The translations under genes and the position numbers were made by a program. A stretch of DNA of 64,000 nucleotides, from the NCBI GenBank assembly GCA_002205965.3, contig NADL03000886.1, forward strand, positions 1 to 64,000, in the 5' to 3' direction. Numbering within the stretch: position 1 is the first letter of the stretch; each line of letters begins with the position of its first letter. Positions 9,755 to 21,470 of this stretch are shown here, in pieces. The DNA is from Kappaphycus alvarezii (lineage: Eukaryota > Rhodophyta > Florideophyceae > Gigartinales > Solieriaceae). The notes under the pieces were generated by a model. That model did not search any database. It was not told the origin of the DNA and worked only from the letters and a program-made list of their open reading frames with translations.

Positions 9755-11044
9755 TAATGGAATCGGAAAGTGTGAAGGACTTTGCTGGACGGATGAAGTT
9801 GCGGCTTGGCTACCCAGAATTTACTCGGAACTCTAAAATCTTGGCCTTAAGTACAACCTACAACTACTTCCTAACTCACTGCGTCCAATAACAGAATCCC
9901 GCAAACTATTGCCATTTGAGCGGATTTCAAGATCTTGGCCGGTGATAACAGTCATTAGGGGCAATTTTAGAACTGCTTCCAAAGTTGACACATTTGTGTA
10001 AACAAGTTGGCCCAATACAATCATCAATACAGTACCTTATTTTCAGACTTATCGGAACCGAATTCCCTTGTGCCAAAATAACGGACTCAATCCGTCATAC
10101 GTATAATAGATCCACATAACTGATTTTGGATGCAGTCGGTCCAATCTTCATCATAATTAGGAACCTCATACATATGATGAAATCACATAACTGATTTTTG
10201 GATGCAGATGTACATCAGTATCATAACTAGAAACCACATACGTATGATGGAATCACATAACTGATTTTTGGATGCAGTTGTAGAAACCAATATCATAACT
10301 AGAAACCACATACGTATGACGGAATCACATAACTGATTTTTGGATGCAGTTGTAGAAACCATATCATAACTAGAAACCACATACGTATGATGGATTCACA
10401 TAACTGATTTTTGGATGCAGATGTACAAATCAGTATCATAACTAGAAACCTCATACGTATGATGGATTCACATAACTGATTTTTGGATGCAGTTGGATAA
10501 AGCCCATAATCATAACTAGAATCCTCATACATAATATAAAATCAAATACCTCTTTCTAACAGTCATGACAGTATTGCCATAATTGATTCCTACTGTACAA
10601 ACTCAGGTATAGTAAGGAGTACAGTACTTGGTATATACGATGTACAGTTCGAAGTACAGTTCCTCATTTGCACTAGTACAGTACGTGTACACCACTGCAC
10701 AAAAGGTTTCTACTCTTAGCTGTACCTCGTGTACATCACATACACAACTGCCACCACGTACACGTGTACATAGCTTCCTCAGCATATCTCTCATACAGTA
10801 TACTCCTCATCCACTTATAGTACCCTACCCTACGTAAAATCACCCATAAACAACATTTTGTCTAAGTCGCTGACCTCTCAAAATCATACTTTCGTCCCTG
10901 GGAACTTTGGATTTCTTCCGAAATGCCTTAGGCCACCCTTCAATCAACACGTGTGCATGTGTACACGTGGATTATGCCTTATGCCTCTCATGAGGTTCGG
11001 CACCGATGTGGGGGCCATGTGATCGTCTTGCCAAATCAACAACA
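9755..11044 (-). repeat. C-family LTR, 3' LTR of C1
   Basis: Minus-strand ends are TGTTGTTGATTTGG...CCATTA. It starts directly against D1 (TTTCA|TAATGG on the plus strand) and ends beside the polypurine tract (11045-11052). It contains six copies of the GGATGCAG repeat. Confidence 0.88.
10085..10535. repeat. Tandem repeats of about 70 bp in the C LTR
   Basis: Six spaced copies of a unit carrying CACATAACTGATTTTTGG-ATGCAG and the palindrome CATACGTATG. The unit is 72 bp where undamaged, and copy number differs between LTRs. In the element's direction it lies downstream of the TATA-like CTATAAGTGG, so it is probably transcribed. Confidence 0.88.
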
Positions 11045-11064
11045 CTCCCCCTCGATTACATGAC

Positions 11065-11882
11065 CTAAGCATCGTGCAGCCTCCGAGGCCTAGAGATTTT
11101 ATGCATTTTATGAATAGAATGCGACCAAGAGGCTTGGTGAGTATATCTGCGGGCATATCTGTAGAAGGTACGTGAAACAGTGAAACAATCTTTCGAGTCA
11201 CAGCATCTCGGACAAAATGATATGATATGTCAATGTGCTTATTTCGCCTGTTCACTCCTTCGCTACCCGCAAACGCTATTGTACCAGCATTATCACACCC
11301 GATTGTAACTGTGCTGTCTTTCGACTTTCCCAAGCGTCTGCAAGAAGGCACCTGAGCCAAGCTGCCTCTTTGCAAGCCTCACACAGTGCAATATACTCCG
11401 CTTCGCATGTGGATTTCGCAACGACCGTTTGTCTCCTGGACGACCAACTAATAGCTCCCCAACACAGTTTTAACACATATCCACTGGTGGACTTTCTCGA
11501 GTCCAAGCAACCACCCCAGTCTGCATCGCTGAAGCCCTCTAGAGTTTGCACTGGGAGATTTCCATCTAGAACTACACCTAGTGACAGCGTTCCTTTGATA
11601 TATCTCAGAACTCTTTTGGCTGCTTGCCAGTGGTCCTCGCGAGGGTTCTCACAGTGTTGGGACAGTTTTCCCACCACATATGCAAGATCTGGACGTGACC
11701 ATACCATAAGAAACATTAAGCAGCCAATGATCTGTCGATATGGTACATCGCGATACGGGCTAGTTGACGTCTCAGGGTGTAATCCTTGTTCCATCGGAGT
11801 CCGCACGGGATTGCAACTGGCCATACCAAAAAGTTTCAAAATGGACTTGGCATACTCTGTCTGCGAGATATAGATCCGTCTA
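11065..11882 (-). pseudogene. pol: C1 pol C-terminus (RNase H), interrupted by a solo LTR
   Basis: It contains PYRQIIGCLMFL, SDADWGGCLDSRKSTSGY, KSTCEAEYIALC, CDNAGTIAF and KHIDISYHFVRDA, all as in intact B. The stop codon lies at 11065-11067. Frame breaks occur near 11080 and 11330. The frame is cut at 11882 by the solo LTR insertion, after the IYISQTE segment has started. Confidence 0.88.
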
Positions 11883-13184
11883 TAATGGAATCGGAGAGGG
11901 TGAAGACTTTGCTGGACGGATGAAGTTGCGGGCTTGGCTACCCAGAATTTACTCGGAACTCTAAAATCTTGGCCTTAAGTACAATACAACTACTTCCTAA
12001 CTCACTGCGTCCAATAACAGAATCCCGCAAACTATTGCCATTTGAGCGGATTTCAAGATCTTGGCCCGGTGATAACAGTCATTAGGGGCAATTTTAGAAC
12101 TGCTTCCAAAGTTGACACATTTGTGTAAACAAGTTGGCCCAATTCAATCATCAATACAGTACCTTATTTTTCAGACTTATCGGAACCGAATTCCCTTGTG
12201 CCAAAATAACGGACTCAATCCGTCATACGTATAAATAGATCCACATAACTGATTTTGGATGCAGTCGGTCCAATCTTCATCATAATTAGGAACCTCATAC
12301 ATATGATGAAATCACATAACTGATTTTTGGATGCAGATGTACAGATCAGTATCATAACTAGAAACCACATACGTATGATGGAATCACATAACTGATTTTT
12401 GGATGCAGTTGTAGAAACCAATATCATAACTAGAAACCACATACGTATGATGGATTCACATAACTGATTTTTGGATGCAGATGTACAAATCAGTATCATA
12501 ACTAGAAACCACATACGCATGATTGAATCACATAACTGATTTTTGGATGCAGCTGGATAAAACCATAATCATTACTAGAAACCTCATACGTATGATGGAT
12601 TCACATAACTGATTTTTGGATGCAGTTGGATAAAGCCCATAATCATAACTAGAAACCTCATACGTAATATAAAATGAAATACCTCTTTCTAACAGTCATG
12701 ACAGTAATGCCATAATTGATTCCTACTGTACAAAATCAAGTACAGTAAGAAGTACAGTACTTGGTATATTACGATGTACAGTTCGAAGTACAGTTCCTAA
12801 TTTGGCACTAATACAGTACGTGTACACCACTGCACAAAAGGTTTCTACTCTTAGCTGTACCACGTATACATCACATACACAACTGCCACCACGTACACGT
12901 GTACATAGCTTCCCTCAGCATATCTCTCATACAATATACTCCTCATCCACTTATAGTACCCTACCCCACATAAAATCACCCCATAAACAACATTTTGCCT
13001 CCAAGTCGCTGACCTCTCAAAAATCATACTTTCGTCCTGGGAACGTTGGATTTCTTCCGCAATGCTTAGGGCCACCCTTCATTCAACACGTGTGCATGTG
13101 TACACGTGGAACATGCCTCATGCCTCTCATGAGGTTTGGCACCGATGTGGGGGTCATGTGATTCGTCTTGCCAAATCAACAACA
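11883..13184 (-). repeat. Solo C LTR inserted in C1, with 5-bp target duplication
   Basis: A complete LTR (TAATGG...CAACAACA on the plus strand) flanked by GTCTA at 11878-11882 and 13185-13189. Uninterrupted copies (C5, C7, C8) read straight through this site. The 5-bp duplication fits integrase-mediated insertion followed by LTR-LTR recombination to a solo LTR. Confidence 0.9.
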
Positions 13185-13830
13185 GTCTAGGGACCCTTTT
13201 TCTACTTATTTCAAGCCCAATGCACTTTTTGGCCTCACCTAAATCTTTCATCTCAAATCTCTTGTTCAGTTCATCTTTCATCCAGGTCACGGCTTCAGGT
13301 CACTTCCCGCAAGAAGCAAGTCATCCACATATAGGGCAATCAGCATAACGCCTTTTTCTGATATGTTTGTATATAGACAGGCGTCACTTCTCGTAGTCTT
13401 GAAACCAAGAGTGTGAATAAGGAAATCGTCTATCTTTTTGTGCCATTGTCGACTCGCTTGCTTAAGACCATAGATAGCCTTGAGAAGTTTGGAAACATGA
13501 TTGGGCCTGGAAGAGTCAACGATACCTTCAGGCTGCTCCATATAAATATCCTCTTCTAAGTCACCATTCAGAAAGGCCGTGACTACGTCCATTTGATGAA
13601 GCTCTAAATCGAAGTGGGCTACAATCGCCAACAACAATCGAATCGTTGTAAATTTGATCACCGCGCAAAAGTCTCTGAGTAATCAATCCCCTCAATTTGT
13701 TGAAAGCCCGCACAACCAGCGACCTTTTCCCTTTTGAATCAACGTGCCGTTATCGTCCGGCATGTCCTTTACAGTAAATACCCAGCGAAAGTTAGAATAT
13801 TGGCACCTTCCGATCGTGGCACTAGTGCCC
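13185..13830 (-). pseudogene. pol: C1 pol: RT, frameshifted
   Basis: It contains the HQMDVVTAFLNGD block, GLKQASRQWHKK and the catalytic LYVDDLLLAG (near 13335). Breaks lie near 13290-13300, 13665 and 13790. The C-terminal RT/RNase H part continues at 11882 across the solo LTR. Confidence 0.88.
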
Positions 13831-15620
13831 AGGTTTTGTTTTGCGTTGGGACTCTAGCTCCTTATCAATCGCTTTCTGCAGAACTGTTGTTGTGGTCCAT
13901 CCATCGCCTCTTTAAAGGAGCTCGGTATGTTGATGTCGCCACAGGAAGGTGTGAGTAAGCTGGTTCCCACCAGGCCTGTCCACCACTGTCGGGGTGGGCG
14001 TCGTGAACGAGTGGAGCGGCGAGGTTCCACATCGCCGGGACCAGCATCTTGATCACCACTCACTTCTTCTGGTTGCAAAGTCTCATTAGTTGAGTCGGGC
14101 TCAATACCTTGACTTTGAAAGTTCTCAACCTCCGCCGGTGACCCTGTTCAATGCCATGTTCATTATCACCATCGATAATTCAGACTCAATTTCGTCAGTA
14201 TTGGTCGCCTCCTCTGGGTCAACGTCCACGTCATTATCATCGGAAAAATGTTCATCGTAAGAGCAAGCCCCTGGTCTCGACTCATCGAACTGCACATCCC
14301 TGGAAATAACAATGCGATGTAGATTGTCATCCCAAATTTTGTAGGCCTTAGTTCCCGGCGGATACCCAACAAACATTCCGTTGTTGCGCGGTCGTCAAGT
14401 TTACGCACCTCATTACCAGGCACCTTGTACCAGCATTGACATCCAAACACACGTAGGTGAGATACATCGGGCCTTTTTCTTCATCCATAGGTGAAATGGA
14501 GTAACGAGACCACCCAAAGCTCTTGTCGTGACACGATTGCGAACGTAAACTGCGTTATCCAGAGCTTCAGCCCAAAAAGCTTTCGGAACCTTCATATGGG
14601 ACAGCATAGACCTGACGAGATCAATCAGGGTACGATTGAGCCGTTCTGCCACACCATTTTGTTCAGGTGTGTATGCAGCGGTCGTTTGATGAACAGTTCC
14701 TTGTGACGATAGAAAGGATTGGAACTCTGAAGAAAGATACTCTCCACCACGATCAGATCGAAGCGCTTTCACGCGTTGACCAGTGTGTGTGAAGGCATAT
14801 TGGGCAAACTTCTGATAAAAATGGAACGTTTCATCTTTACTCTTCATCGGATAGACAACACTCCAGTTTGAGTGGTCATCGATAAAAGTGACAAAGTATC
14901 TAGCACCACCTACTGACTGTACTTGGAGTGGGCCGCAGACGTCCGAATGACCAAGTCTAGCAAATGTTTGGCCCTGCCTCCAGAGCGCTGTTTAGGAATC
15001 ACAGCACGAGTTGCTTTTCCTAACACACACGCATCACATGTCACAGATTCACAGTCAGAAGATGAGCTAGCGTCTCTTGTTATATCTGAAGAGGAGATAT
15101 GAAGTCCACTCCACGTTCTTACGAGCCATGGACAATATTCCTTGAGTGTGAACGTGGGCCAATCTTTCATGCCATGTCTTCAAAGAGGCTTTGTGCGCCG
15201 AATGAACCTCGTTACATGTGTCAAGCACATACAGCTCTCCTCGACTTGTGGCAGTAGCCACGATGCAGTCACTCCTCTCACAGTGCACTTGTCACGAACG
15301 AACTCAACGTCAAATCCATTATCGACCTCTACGTACAGAAATTAGGGAAAAAGCAAAGCTTGGAACGTGCAGCATATTGGTGAGCTTGCATGACTTTTGA
15401 ACTCCGTCACTAAAAGCGTAATGGGGAACGGCCCGACTCCAGCTACTACTGCACACGCTTTTGTTCCCATTTCTACGCGGCTGTTTGAGACCTCCCTGTA
15501 GTCGGAGAACAGTCTCTTGTCAAATGTCATGTGTGCGGAGCATCCAGAGTCGATAAGCCAAGTGTTTGACGTTATGTTGATACCAGAGTTATCTACCTTG
15601 TTCATCAGACATATGTACTC
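13831..15620 (-). pseudogene. pol: C1 pol: protease and integrase, frameshifted
   Basis: The protease site WLIDSGCSAHMTFD lies near 15560. The integrase HHCC region (WHERLAHVHTQG; CDACVLGKATR) and DDE core (RSDRGGEYLS, TPEQNGVAERLNRTL) lie between 15190 and 14620. Breaks are frequent (near 15115, 14955, 14430, 14385, 14145), mostly one-base losses relative to C5 or C7. Confidence 0.88.
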
Positions 15621-16451
15621 GATTCATTAATTTCCGATCTTCTTTCTTGAGCAATCATCGCAGTAGGCTTCTGTGACTGTCTACGTAGGAACCGGTCAGG
15701 TGGCGGTGGTCGCCTTCCGTTGATGTCCTTTCCCCAGCAGCGGGCAGCGGAGTGTCCATTGTGACCACAGTTGGTGCATGTCAAAGTCGAAACACGCCTT
15801 GCCTCAGGGATGTGCCCAATAAGAGCAGAACTTGGCGGATTCTGCCTTCTAGTAAGCTTCATCGATGCACGTTGCTCCTCTTGGAGCAGGCGACTTTTTA
15901 CATATTCTACTCCGAACGTTTATCTTCGGATCCAAGAGCGTCAAGCGCTACAATGAGATTTTGAAACCTCTGCGGAAGACCATTGAGAACTGCCATAGCC
16001 ATTTCCTTGTCATCAATGATGACTCCCATTGACTTTAAGCGAGCTGCTAGGTGTCGCACACGTCCTATGTACGGCAAAACTTTCTCATTGTCTAGCATGG
16101 TGACCGTGTAGAAGTCTCTCCGGGCCGCCAGCTTATTTAGTAATGTGTGGCGCTCAAAAACTTCCAAGATGGCGTCCCACATTTCTTTGGCTGTGACAGC
16201 ATCTCTCACATGATCCAGGTGATCATCAGACAGCGACAGGCCGATGATGGCCCGGGCCTTTCGATCCCCTTGCTTCCATGCCTTGTAAGTGGAAGATTGT
16301 TCATCTTCAGGAACGGTGCCATCAGTAATGTACTGTTCCACATCGCGAAGGGCCAACAGGAGCTGAATCTTCTGTTTCCACACGTAGAAATTGGTATCCG
16401 TGAGCTTTTCGATCTCATCGATCCTCCTCCTTGATCTTCTCCGCTACTCAT
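15606..16451 (-). pseudogene. gag: C1 gag, frameshifted
   Basis: The ATG at 16451 begins MSSGEDQGGG. The CCHC knuckle CTNCGHNGHSAARC lies near 15785-15740. A 2-nt deletion near 15920 (GATAAACG where C5 has GATAACACG) ends the frame early; the same deletion is present in C2 and C7. Confidence 0.88.
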
Positions 16452-16462
16452 TGCAATATTCT

Positions 16463-16542
16463 AGAGGTGCTAATGTTCTGTTCGAAGATCCCAAGCCGGG
16501 GACCGATAGTCCCTTGTAGTGGCAAGCCCACCTCTATAAGAA
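16463..16542 (-). ncRNA. Conserved structured leader element before gag (C1)
   Basis: This is the same segment as in C5 and C7, with hairpins CTTG...CAAG and GGGAC-TATCG-GTCCC. A possible closing stem is formed by AGAGGTG and CACCTCT at the two ends. Confidence 0.6.
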
Positions 16543-16611
16543 CACAGCACACGAAACTCTAGACTAAAGCAAAGGCCAAAGACGTCGCTTCAAACAAACA
16601 AATGGATCTCT

Positions 16612-17276
16612 TTAAATTCTCTGGGACAAAACTACTTTCAAGTGTTCCTTCCCGTTCTCGTGACGCTTGAGAACCTCGTGGGAATCGAACACTCTATCAC
16701 AAGCAGTACACCTAGGGGTCTTTTTCTTGTTTTTCTCTCTAGTCCTATGACCCTTAGAATTGATGTGATCGTAGAATGTCTGTGCGCTATTGCAGCTAAT
16801 ATCACAGAGCTTGCAGTACCTCTTGTTCCTCGGCGGAACTCTTCGTTTAGCCTTTAGTTCCTTCTTGGCAACTCGATCGGCGAGGGCTTTAGCTTTCTTT
16901 GCCGAGAGGCGTTGAACTTTCTTTATTGGCTTATCCAGAGGTACTGACTTACGAGGGATCCTATACCTTTCCCTAGACGAGGGAAGCGCGAGCGTCTTTG
17001 GCGGCGGTCCTTCTGGTTCGAGTACTTCGATCGATTCCACAACTGTCCTCCCCACAGATGGCAAAGTCCTAACTGTCGCAGCCCTGGGCACTCGGGGCAC
17101 CAGGGCTAATTCCGAGTCTAGCACAACCCGCAAAAGCAGGCACAAAAGTGGAAGTGATCGTTAGTAACAGCTTTTGGGATTATGAGTCTTTAGACCAACC
17201 AAAAGGTGCAAAGAGAATCACTTCGATGTGCAAAGAAATGGAATTATTCAAATAGCTTACCGGAACGAGTAGACAT
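16612..17276 (-). CDS. C1 accessory zinc-finger protein (two exons), intact frame
   Basis: The product is a predicted 173-residue nucleic-acid-binding protein encoded between the LTR and gag, which is not part of the standard copia plan. Exon 1 is 17261-17276 (ATG plus four codons plus one base), the intron is 17118-17260 (GTAAGC...TGTGCTAG) and exon 2 is 16612-17117. Residues 66-99 are Lys/Arg-rich. Residues 107-129 and 142-164 are two fingers of the form C-x2-C-x12-H-x5-H, the spacing of U1-type/matrin-type or dsRNA-binding C2H2 fingers. Without splicing, exon 2 has no ATG before the fingers. The stop is 16612-16614. A role in RNA binding, packaging or host interaction is inference. Confidence 0.7.
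17118..17260 (-). other. Intron in the C1 zinc-finger gene
   Basis: The donor G|GTAAGC and acceptor TGTGCTAG|AC join the 16-nt first exon in frame to the finger-encoding exon. The position and phase are the same in C2, C5, C7 and the diverged family B. A second possible short intron lies upstream in the leader (CCCC|GTAAGT to a pyrimidine-rich CTCAG). Confidence 0.65.
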
Positions 17277-17357
17277 AATCAAGAGACTGAGATAGACAAA
17301 AAACAATGCAGCAACACACGGCGACTTACGGGGTTCAGAGAAAGAGACGGCGTTGAA

Positions 17358-17371
17358 CTGGGCCCATAACC
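17358..17371 (-). other. Primer-binding site of C1
   Basis: GGTTATGGGCCCAG on the minus strand directly follows the LTR end CCCATTA. It is complementary to the initiator tRNA-Met anticodon arm. Confidence 0.85.
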
Positions 17372-18656
17372 TAATGGGAATCGGAGAGGGTGAAGGACTT
17401 TGCTGGACGGATGAAGTTGCGGGCTTGGCTACCCAGAATTTACTCGGAACTCTAAAATCTTGGCCTTAAGTACAACCTACAACTACTTCTAACTCACTGC
17501 GTCCACTAACAGAATCCGCAAACTATTGCCATTTGAGCGGATTTCAAGATCTTGGCCCGGTGATAACAGTCATTAGGGGCAATTTGGAACTGCTTCCAAA
17601 GTTGACAAATTTGTGTAAATAGGTTGGCCCAATACACACATCAATACAGTACCTTATTTTTCAGACTTATCGGAACCGAATTCCCTTGTGCCAAAATAAC
17701 GGACTCAATCCGTCATACGTATAATAGAATCACATAACTGATTTTGGATGCAGTCGGTCCAATCTTCATCATAATTAGAACCTCATACATATGATGGAAT
17801 CACATAACTGATTTTTGGATGCAGTGTACAATCATATCATAACTAGAAACCACATACGTATGATGGAATCACATAACTGATTTTTGGATGCAGTTGTACA
17901 AACCAATATCATAACTAGAAACCACATACGTATGATGGAATCACATAACTGATTTTTGGATGCAGTTGTAAAACCAATATCATAACTAGAAACCACATAC
18001 GTATGATGGAATCACATAACTGATTTTTGGATGCAGTGTACAATCAGTATCATAACTAGAAACTCATACGTATGATGGATCACATAACTGATTTTGGATG
18101 CAGTTGGATAAAACCCATAATCATAACTAGAATCCTCATACATAATAAAATCAAATACCTCTTTCTAGCAGTCATGACAGTATTGCCATAATTGATTCCT
18201 ACTGTACAAACTCAGGTATAGTAAGGAGTACAGTACTTGGTATATTACGATGTACAGTGCGAAGTACAGTTCCTCATTTGGCACTAGTACAGTACGTGTA
18301 CAACACTGCACAAAAGGTTTCTACTCTTAGCTGTACCACGTGTACATCACATACACAACTGCCACCACGTACACGTGTACATAGCTTTCCTCAGCATATC
18401 TCTCATACAGTATACTCATCATCCACTTATAGTACCCTACCCTACGTAAAATCACCCCATAAACAACATTTTGCCCTCTAAAGTCGCTGACTCTCAAATC
18501 GTACTTTCGTCCCTGGGAACTTTGGATTTCTTCCGAATGCCTTAGGCCACCCTTCATTCAACACGTGTGCATGTGTACACGTGGAACATGCCTCATCCTC
18601 TTATGAGATTTGGCACCGATGTGGGGTCATGTGATCGTCTTGCCAAATCAACAACA
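17372..18656 (-). repeat. C-family LTR shared by C1 (5') and C2 (3')
   Basis: A single LTR serves as 5' LTR of C1 and 3' LTR of C2, the signature of a tandem array. It carries several internal 72-bp-type repeats with scattered single-base losses. Confidence 0.88.
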
Positions 18657-18676
18657 CCCCCCCTCGATTACATGAC

Positions 18677-19488
18677 CTAAGCATCGTGCAGCCCTCCGAG
18701 GCCTAGAGATTTTATGCATTTTATGAATAGAATGCGACCAAGAGGCTTGGTGAGTATATCTGCTGGCATATCTGTAGAAGGTACGTGAAACAGTGACACA
18801 TCTTTCGAGTCACAGCATCTCGGACAAAATGATATGATATGTCAATGTGCTTATTTCGCCTGTTCACTCCTTCGTTACCCGCAAACGCTATGTACCAGCA
18901 TTATCACACCCGATTGTAACTGTGCTGTCTTCGACTTTCCCAAGCGTCTGCAAGAAGGCACCTGAGCCAAGCTGCCTCTTTGCAAGCCTCACACAGTGCA
19001 ATATACTCCGCTTCGCATGTGGATTTCGCAACGACCGTTTGTCTCCTAGACGACCAACTAATAGCTCCCCCACACAGTTTGAACACATATCCACTGGTGG
19101 ACTTTCTCGAGTCCAAGCAACCACCCCAGTCTGCATCGCTGAAGCCCTCTAGAGTTTGCACTGGGAGATTTCCATCTAGAACTACACCTAGTGAGCGTTC
19201 CTTTGATATATCTCAGAACTCTTTTGGCTGCTTGCCAGTGGTCCTCGCGAGGGTTCTCACAGTGTTGGGACAGTTTTCCCACCACATATGCAAGATCTGG
19301 ACGTGACCATACCATAAGAAACATTAAGCAGCCAATGATCTGTCGATATGGTACATCGCGATACGGTTAGTTGACGTCTCAGGGTGTAATCCTTGTTCCA
19401 TCGGAGTCCGCACGGATTGCAAACTGGCCATACCAAAAGTTTCAAAATGGACTTGGCATACTCTGTCTGCGAGATATAGATCCGTCTA
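18677..19488 (-). pseudogene. pol: C2 pol C-terminus (RNase H), interrupted by a solo LTR
   Basis: It has the same RNase H motifs as C1 (SDADWGG, CEAEYIALC, CDNAGT). Breaks lie near 18890, 18940, 19195 and 19420. It is cut after GTCTA (19484-19488) by an LTR, at exactly the site hit in C1. Confidence 0.88.
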
Positions 19489-20810
19489 TAATGGGAATCG
19501 GAGAGGGTGAAGACTTTGCTGGACGGATGAAGTTGCGGCTTGGCTACCCAGAATTTACTCGGAACTCTAAAATCTTGGCCTTAAGTAAACCACAACTACT
19601 TCCTAACTCACTGCGTCCAATAAAGAATCCCGCAAACTATTGCCATTTGAGCGGATTTCAAGATCTTGGCCCGGTGATAACAGTCATTAGGGCAATTTTA
19701 GAACTGCTTCCAAAGTTGACACATTTGTGTAAACAAGTTGGCCCACAATTCATCATCAATACAGTACCTTATTTTTGACTATCGGAACCGAATTCCCTTG
19801 TGCCAGAATAACGGACTCAATCCGTCTACGTATAATAGATCACATAACTGATTTTGGATGCAGTCGGTCCAATCTTCATCATAATTAGGAACCTCATACA
19901 TATGATCTTCATCATAATTAGGAACCTCATACATATGATGAAATCACATAACTGATTTTTGGATGCAGATGTACAGATCAGTATCATAACTAGAAACCAC
20001 ATACGTATGATGGAATCACATAACTGATTTTTGGATGCAGTTGTTAGAAACCAATATCATAACTAGAAACCACATACGTATGATGGATTCACATAACTGA
20101 TTTTTGGATGCAGATGTACAAATCAGTATCATAACTAGAAACCACATACGCATGATTGAATCACATAACTGATTTTTGGATTCAGCTGGATAAAAACCCA
20201 TAATCATTACTAGAAACCTCATACGTATGATGGATTCACATAACTGATTTTTGGATGCAGTTGGATAAAGCCCATAATCATAACTAGAAACCTCATACGT
20301 AATATAAAATGAAATACCTCTTTCTAACAGTCATGACAGTAATGCCATAATTGATTCCTACTGTACAAAATCAAGTACAGTAAGAAGTACAGTACTTGGT
20401 ATATTACGATGTACAGTTCGAAGTACAGTTCCTCATTTGGCACTAGTACAGTACGTGTACACCACTGCACAAAAGGTTTCTACTCTTAGCTGTACCACGT
20501 ATACATCACATACACAACTGCCACCACGTACACGTGTACATAGCTTCCCTCAGCATATCTCTCATACAATATACTCCTCATCCACTTATAGTACCCTACC
20601 CCACATAAAATCACCCATAAACAACATTTTGCCTCCAAGTCGCTGACCTCTCAAAATCATACTTTCGTCCCTGGGAACGTTGGATTTCTTCCGCAATGCC
20701 TTAGGGCCACCCTTCATTCAACACGTGTGCATGTGTACACGTGGAACATGCCTCATGCCTCTCATGAGGTTTGGCACCGATGTGGGGTCATGTGATCGTC
20801 TTGCCAAATC
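19489..20810 (-). repeat. Solo C LTR in C2 at the same target as in C1
   Basis: It starts TAATGGG at 19489. The far end reads CCAAATC|TCTAGGG, so about nine bases of the LTR end and target duplication are lost compared with 13176-13190. It also has an internal duplication of a segment of about 37 bp near 19868-19940. Confidence 0.85.
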
Positions 20811-21470
20811 TCTAGGGACCCTTTTTCTACTTATTTCAAGCCCAATGCACTTTTTGGCCTCGCCTAAATCTTTCATCTCAAATCTCTTGTTCAGTTCACC
20901 TTTCATCCAGGTCACGGCTTTCAGGTCACTTCCCGCAAGAAGCAAGTCATCCACATATAGGGCAATCAGCATAACGCCTTTTTCTGATATGTTTGTATAT
21001 AGACAGGCGTCACTTCTCGTAGTCTTGAAGCCAAGCGTGTGAATAAGGAAATCGTCTATCTTTTTGTGCCATTGTCGACTCGCTTGCTTAAGACCATAGA
21101 TAGCCTTGAGAAGTTTGCAAACATGATTGGGCCTGGAAGAGTCAACGATACCTTCAGGCTGCTCCATATAAATATCCTCTTCTAAGTCACCGTTCAGAAA
21201 GGCCGTGACCACGTCCATTTGATGAAGCTCTAAATCGAAGTGGGCTACAATCGCCAACAACAATCGAATCGTTGTAAATTTGATCACCGGCGCAAAAGTC
21301 TCTGAGTAATCAATCCCCTCAATTTGTTGAAAGCCCCGCACAACCAGGCGACCTTTTCCCTTTTGAATCAACGTGCCGTTATCGTCCGGCATGTCCTTTA
21401 CAGTAAATACCCAGCGAAAGTTAGAATATTGGCACCTTCCGATCGTGGCACTAGTGCCCAGGTTTTGTTT
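20811..21470 (-). pseudogene. pol: C2 pol: RT
   Basis: The frame 21392-20811 is open and holds HQMDVVTAFLNGD, GLKQASRQWHKK, LYVDDLLLAG and RFEMKDLGEAKKCIGLE. It runs into the LTR at 20810, so RT is separated from its RNase H by the insertion. One break near 21420 separates it from the upstream linker. Confidence 0.88.

Noticed and set aside
10183-10540. Protein-coding gene made of 24-residue repeats in the C LTR
   Set aside because: The open frame is a by-product of the 72-bp tandem unit. The repeat sequence also occurs as a 70-bp unit in B, where no frame is kept. Kept only as a finding about the repeat.
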